Assembly: GCA_025358395.1 (NCBI GenBank)
Contig: JANYJT010000184.1
Location: 1-16,729, forward strand
Reading direction: 5' to 3'
From: Bacteroidia bacterium
GTDB lineage: Bacteria; Bacteroidota; Bacteroidia; Bacteroidales; Prolixibacteraceae
DNA: 16,729 nt
Position numbers and translations under genes: made by a program. A model generated the notes under the pieces. The model searched no databases and was not told where the DNA came from. It saw nothing but the letters and a program-made list of their open reading frames with translations. Below, in pieces: positions 13,103 through 16,729 of the stretch; the stretch's first letter is position 1; each line of letters starts with the position of its first letter.

Positions 13103-15920
13103 TCAATTCTTCCCGCAAATATTTGGCTGTGTACGAATTTTCAAACTGAATCAACTCCTCCGGGGTACCCGCGCAAAGTAACTCTCCTCCATCGCGACCG
13201 CCTTCCGGTCCGATGTCGATGATATGGTCGGCCATCTTGATGACTTCCATATTGTGCTCAATAACGATGACGGTATTACCCCGATCCACCAGTTTATCAA
13301 GAACACCCAACAATACCCTGATATCTTCAAAGTGAAGTCCGGTGGTTGGTTCATCCAATATATAAAGTGTTCGGCCGGTGTCTCTTTTGCTCAGTTCAGT
13401 GGCAAGTTTTACCCGTTGCGCTTCTCCTCCCGACAAGGTGGTTGAGGCTTGGCCGAGCGTGATATAGCCAAGTCCAACTTCGTCGATGGTTCTTAGTTTG
13501 TGAGAGATCGATGGAATATTTTCAAAGAAGGACACTCCTTGCTGAATGGTCATATCCAGCACATCGCTGATAGATTTTCCCTTGTAACGGATCTCCAGCG
13601 TTTCGCGGTTGTATCGCCGGCCATTGCATTTATCGCAATGGACATAGACATCCGGCAAGAAATTCATTTCGATGGTCTTAAGTCCGGCGCCCTCGCATGC
13701 TTCGCAGCGACCGCCCTTTACATTGAAAGAAAATCGGCCCGGTTTGTAGCCGCGTATTTTGGCCTCAGGCAACAGCGTAAAGAGATTCCGGATATCTGAA
13801 AAAACGCCGCAGTAGGTAACCGGATTGGATCTTGGGGTTCTGCCGATAGGCGATTGATCCACCTGAACAACTTTATCGAGGTGTTCAATTCCGGTTATGG
13901 AAATATAGGCCAGCGGATCATCAATCGATTTATAAAAATGCTGACTCAGTATGGGAAGAAGCGTTTCGTTGATCAGGGTTGACTTGCCACTACCCGAAAC
14001 TCCTGTCACACAGATAAATTTTCCCAGTGGAAAATCGGCATCAATATTTTTGAGATTGTTTCCGGATGCCCCTTTAAGGGATAAAACCTTCCCATTTCCC
14101 GGTCTTCTGACGGATGGCACAGTGATCACTTTTTTCCCGGTAAGGTATTGTGATGTTAAAGTGTCAACCTTCAAAACTTCCTCCGGTATCCCTGAAGCAA
14201 CTATCTCTCCTCCATAACGTCCTGCATGAGGTCCCATATCAATGAGATAATCGGCCTGGAGCATCATGTCGCGGTCGTGTTCCACTACGATCACTGAGTT
14301 GCCTGTATCACGCAATTGCTGCAAGGATCGTATCAGCCGCAAGTTGTCACGGTGGTGAAGACCGATGCTGGGCTCGTCCAGAATATAGAGCACATTGACC
14401 AACTGAGACCCAATCTGTGTGGCCAGACGGATTCGCTGGGATTCACCACCCGAAAGTGTTGCCGAGGGTCGGTCGAGCGAGAGATAATTAAGTCCTACAT
14501 CGAGTAAAAAGCTCAGGCGGGTGACGATTTCCTTGTTTACTTCAGCCGCGATCAAAAGCTGTCGCTTGCTCATCCTTTCACCAATTCCGGTGAAGAATGC
14601 CGAAAGCTCGCCGATATCCATCATCGCCAGTTCAGCGATATTTTTCCCATCGATCTTAAAGTGAAGCGGCTCTTTTTGAAGCCTTTGACCGTTACAGTCG
14701 GGGCATTTGATTGTTTTGTGAAACTGATCCGCCCATTTTTGAGCACTTTTGGAAAGGTTGTCTCCCTTTTCGTTGACCACATATTTTACAATTCCTTCGT
14801 AGGTCATCATATAATCAATTGAGCTGCCGAGAGGCGAGTTTCTCAACTGAATACGTTCTCCGGTTCCGTGAAGAATGGCATTAAGAACTTCGTCATCAAT
14901 TTCCCCTACCGGCGTCTTCATGGAGAAGTTGTATTTTTCGGCCAATGCCTCCAGTTGCCAGAAGATGAGGGTGTTTTTGTAGGGACCAAGCGGTGCAATA
15001 CCACCCTGGATGATTGAAAGGTTTGGATCCGGAATAATTCTCGCGAAATCTATTTCATTGATCGCACCAAGTCCGTTGCATTTTTGACAGGCACCCTGCG
15101 GAGAGTTAAAGGAAAAACTATGAGGGGCAGGGTCGTTGTAGGAAATTCCCGTTGTCGGGCACATGAGGTGCCGGGAAAAATAACGTACCGAGCCAGCATC
15201 AGGATCGAGTATCATCACAATTCCCTCCCCATGTTTCATGGCCCGGTCAAGAGATTCGCGCAGGCGTTTTCTGTCTTTTTCCTCCACCACGAGTTTATCA
15301 ATCACCATCTCGATGTGGTGCCCCTTGTAACGGTCAACTTTATACCCATGAGTCAGCTCGACAATCTCTCCGTCTACTCTGGCATGCAGAAATCCGCGTC
15401 TGCGGATTTGTTCGAAAAGTTCGCGGTAGTGGCCTTTTCGGCCCTTCACAATGGGAGCCAGCAGAATGGTTCGTTTGTTGCTGTAATTTTCGAGAATCAG
15501 GTCGATAATCTGATCATCACTGTATTTGACCATCTTCTCACCTGTATTGTATGAGAAAGCTTCGCCTGCCCGGGCGAAGAGCAATCGCAGGAAATCGTAT
15601 ATCTCGGTAACTGTACCTACCGTGGATCGCGGGTTTCTGTTGGTTGTCTTTTGCTCTATGGAGATGACCGGACTCAATCCCGTTATTTCATCTACATCAG
15701 GGCGCTCCATGTTGCCAAGGAAACTTCTTGCGTAGGCCGAAAAAGTCTCAATGTATCTGCGCTGACCTTCTGCATAAATGGTGTCGAAGGCGAGAGAAGA
15801 TTTCCCGCTGCCACTCAAACCGGTGATTACAGTAAGCTTATTCCTTGGTATTTCAACGGTGATGTTTTTCAGATTGTGCTCTCGGGCACCCCTGACTATA
15901 ATTTTCTCTTCTCCGTCCAT
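13083..15920 (-). CDS. uvrA: Excinuclease ABC subunit A (UvrA)
   Basis: DNA-damage sensor of nucleotide excision repair; the ABC-type ATPase dimer loads UvrB on lesions. The 945 residues are a normal length. The first Walker A is GLSGSGKS (34-41), the signatures are LSGGESQR (about 488) and LSGGEAQR (about 828), the second Walker A is GVSGSGKS (about 639), and the Walker B motifs are [12 protein letters not shown] and [12 protein letters not shown]. The zinc module near the second ATPase has its CEAC and CDKC pairs. In the first zinc region the leading CxxC reads CPTTG (about 254), so one cysteine is missing; I believe this is usual in Bacteroidota. The ATG at 15920 has a strong GGAGG 5 nt upstream and follows the transglycosylase gene by 11 nt. 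The extreme C-terminus runs into repeats. Confidence 0.98.
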   Translation of the reverse strand: MDGEEKIIVRGAREHNLKNITVEIPRNKLTVITGLSGSGKSSLAFDTIYAEGQRRYIETFSAYARSFLGNMERPDVDEITGLSPVISIEQKTTNRNPRSTVGTVTEIYDFLRLLFARAGEAFSYNTGEKMVKYSDDQIIDLILENYSNKRTILLAPIVKGRKGHYRELFEQIRRRGFLHARVDGEIVELTHGYKVDRYKGHHIEMVIDKLVVEEKDRKRLRESLDRAMKHGEGIVMILDPDAGSVRYFSRHLMCPTTGISYNDPAPHSFSFNSPQGACQKCNGLGAINEIDFARIIPDPNLSIIQGGIAPLGPYKNTLIFWQLEALAEKYNFSMKTPVGEIDDEVLNAILHGTGERIQLRNSPLGSSIDYMMTYEGIVKYVVNEKGDNLSKSAQKWADQFHKTIKCPDCNGQRLQKEPLHFKIDGKNIAELAMMDIGELSAFFTGIGERMSKRQLLIAAEVNKEIVTRLSFLLDVGLNYLSLDRPSATLSGGESQRIRLATQIGSQLVNVLYILDEPSIGLHHRDNLRLIRSLQQLRDTGNSVIVVEHDRDMMLQADYLIDMGPHAGRYGGEIVASGIPEEVLKVDTLTSQYLTGKKVITVPSVRRPGNGKVLSLKGASGNNLKNIDADFPLGKFICVTGVSGSGKSTLINETLLPILSQHFYKSIDDPLAYISITGIEHLDKVVQVDQSPIGRTPRSNPVTYCGVFSDIRNLFTLLPEAKIRGYKPGRFSFNVKGGRCEACEGAGLKTIEMNFLPDVYVHCDKCNGRRYNRETLEIRYKGKSISDVLDMTIQQGVSFFENIPSISHKLRTIDEVGLGYITLGQASTTLSGGEAQRVKLATELSKRDTGRTLYILDEPTTGLHFEDIRVLLGVLDKLVDRGNTVIVIEHNMEVIKMADHIIDIGPEGGRDGGELLCAGTPEELIQFENSYTAKYLREELNQKDKG

Positions 15921-15925
15921 GGGTT

Positions 15926-15930
15926 CCTCC
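15926..15930 (-). promoter_or_regulatory. Shine-Dalgarno site of uvrA
   Basis: GGAGG on the minus strand, 5 nt before the ATG at 15920 and just after the transglycosylase stop. It fixes the uvrA start and suggests translation from a shared message. Confidence 0.6.
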
Positions 15931-15931
15931 T

Positions 15932-16729
15932 CTAATTTTTAAACTCAAAGGCACGTGTTCCCGGTTCCGGAATCTTGATCAAATAGCTCTTCCTGGATGG
16001 ATTTTTGAGATAGGACTGCCTCAGCCAAGGATTGAAGTATTTAAGAATTTTGTAGTTAATGCCTTGATCGTGAGCAAAATTTGCAAAATTTGTCACAGTC
16101 CCGCTCAGAGCAATCTCTTTGCAAACAAAGATGGGATATTTCTCCTCTTCACTCACTTTAAAGCCGTATTTTTCCGGGTTTTCCAAAATCAGTTTCAGGG
16201 CAAGAATGCGGTAAACGTACCTGGCAGTTTCATCGTTAAGCAACAGATCGAAATAATTTTTACTATCCTGCAACTCTGTCTGCCTCTTGATTCCACTGAT
16301 TCCGGCATTGTAGGAGGCAGCAACGTTGATCCAGTTTCCATACTGGTGGTAGGCTTTGTTCAGGTAACGGCAGGCAGCTTCCGTGGATTTCTCCATGTTG
16401 AACCGCTCGTCAACTTCATTGCTGACTTCCAGCCCATTTTCGACAGCCGCTTTTTTCATTAGTTGCCACAATCCTGCTGCACCTGCAGGAGAGGTTATCT
16501 TTTCCTGAAAGCCGCTTTCCGCCAATGAGAGGTATTTAAAATCATCAGGGATGTTATTTTTTTTCAGGATGGGTTCAATCAAATTGAAATATCGTTTCGA
16601 TTTTTTCAGATACATGATAGTTTGCGACTGGAAATAACTGTTTACCAGAAGTTCCCGGTCCAGCGATTCGCGAACATCAAAATTGCTGAAGGATATAGTT
16701 TCCCCTGCAAAAACAACGGAAGCAGGGAT
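15932..16729 (-). CDS. MltD-like membrane-bound lytic transglycosylase (5' partial)
   Basis: Periplasmic SLT-family enzyme that cleaves peptidoglycan glycan strands with formation of 1,6-anhydromuropeptides. The frame is open to the right edge and begins there with a short, alanine-containing hydrophobic stretch ([10 protein letters not shown]) like the end of a signal peptide, so only about 20-25 residues are probably missing. The catalytic Glu is in LSLAESGF (codon at 16518-16520), followed by [12 protein letters not shown] and AASYNAG, the usual three motifs of the domain. After the catalytic domain come an alpha-helical stretch and a C-terminal part (about the last 50 residues, [22 protein letters not shown]) that resembles a degenerate LysM domain. 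It stands 11 nt upstream of uvrA; the pairing has no obvious functional logic. Confidence 0.88.
   Translation of the reverse strand: MPASVVFAGETISFSNFDVRESLDRELLVNSYFQSQTIMYLKKSKRYFNLIEPILKKNNIPDDFKYLSLAESGFQEKITSPAGAAGLWQLMKKAAVENGLEVSNEVDERFNMEKSTEAACRYLNKAYHQYGNWINVAASYNAGISGIKRQTELQDSKNYFDLLLNDETARYVYRILALKLILENPEKYGFKVSEEEKYPIFVCKEIALSGTVTNFANFAHDQGINYKILKYFNPWLRQSYLKNPSRKSYLIKIPEPGTRAFEFKN

Noticed and set aside
15145..15180. Missing cysteine in the first zinc region of UvrA as a defect
   Set aside because: CPTTG in place of CxxC appears to be the usual form in Bacteroidota UvrA as far as I recall, and all ATPase motifs are intact, so I do not count it as unusual.

Overview
The window is a piece of chromosome from a member of the Bacteroidota, most likely class Bacteroidia. 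The evidence is the Bacteroidota-type gene order ftsW-murG-murC-ftsQ-ftsA-ftsZ followed by yqeY (no ddl or murB between murC and ftsQ), an FtsZ ending in the NNSFLHD-type tail that I associate with this phylum, weak or absent Shine-Dalgarno sequences at most genes, and the TGS-kinase protein common in Bacteroidia. There are no RNA genes, CRISPR arrays, transposases or prophage genes, and no gene-free stretch longer than 300 bases.

Left part, plus strand (1-9212): the distal half of the division and cell-wall (dcw) cluster. It holds ftsW (5' end cut by the window), murG, murC, ftsQ and ftsA, then two tandem full-length ftsZ paralogues, then yqeY. The genes from ftsW to the first ftsZ are tightly packed and look like one operon making lipid II (MurG, MurC), polymerising glycan (FtsW) and building the Z-ring (FtsQ, FtsA, FtsZ). 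The second ftsZ sits behind a 178-base spacer filled with 9-bp repeats that can fold into a long hairpin.

Middle part, plus strand (9317-10589): a secreted or membrane four-helix protein with a histidine at or near the start of each helix, followed directly by a YceI-family periplasmic lipid-binding protein. This resembles the YceI/cytochrome b561 pairing of other bacteria.

Right part, minus strand (10583-16729): a TGS/ThrRS-like/P-loop kinase fusion, a perfect 28-bp inverted-repeat terminator, a two-gene unit (80-residue two-helix membrane protein and 89-residue CPNC thioredoxin-like protein), uvrA, and a MltD-like lytic transglycosylase cut by the right edge. The kinase and yceI converge and overlap by 7 bp.

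The main point of interest is the division of features between the two FtsZ proteins. FtsZ-2 has the classical C-terminal peptide (IPAFERRR) through which FtsZ binds FtsA. FtsZ-1 lacks it and instead ends in an amphipathic helix closely resembling the membrane-targeting helix at the end of the FtsA encoded just upstream. This suggests one self-anchoring and one adaptor-anchored FtsZ. A second theme is three intergenic spacers (after ftsZ-1, after ftsZ-2, after uvrA) built from unrelated 9-bp or 7-bp degenerate tandem repeats around short unique cores.
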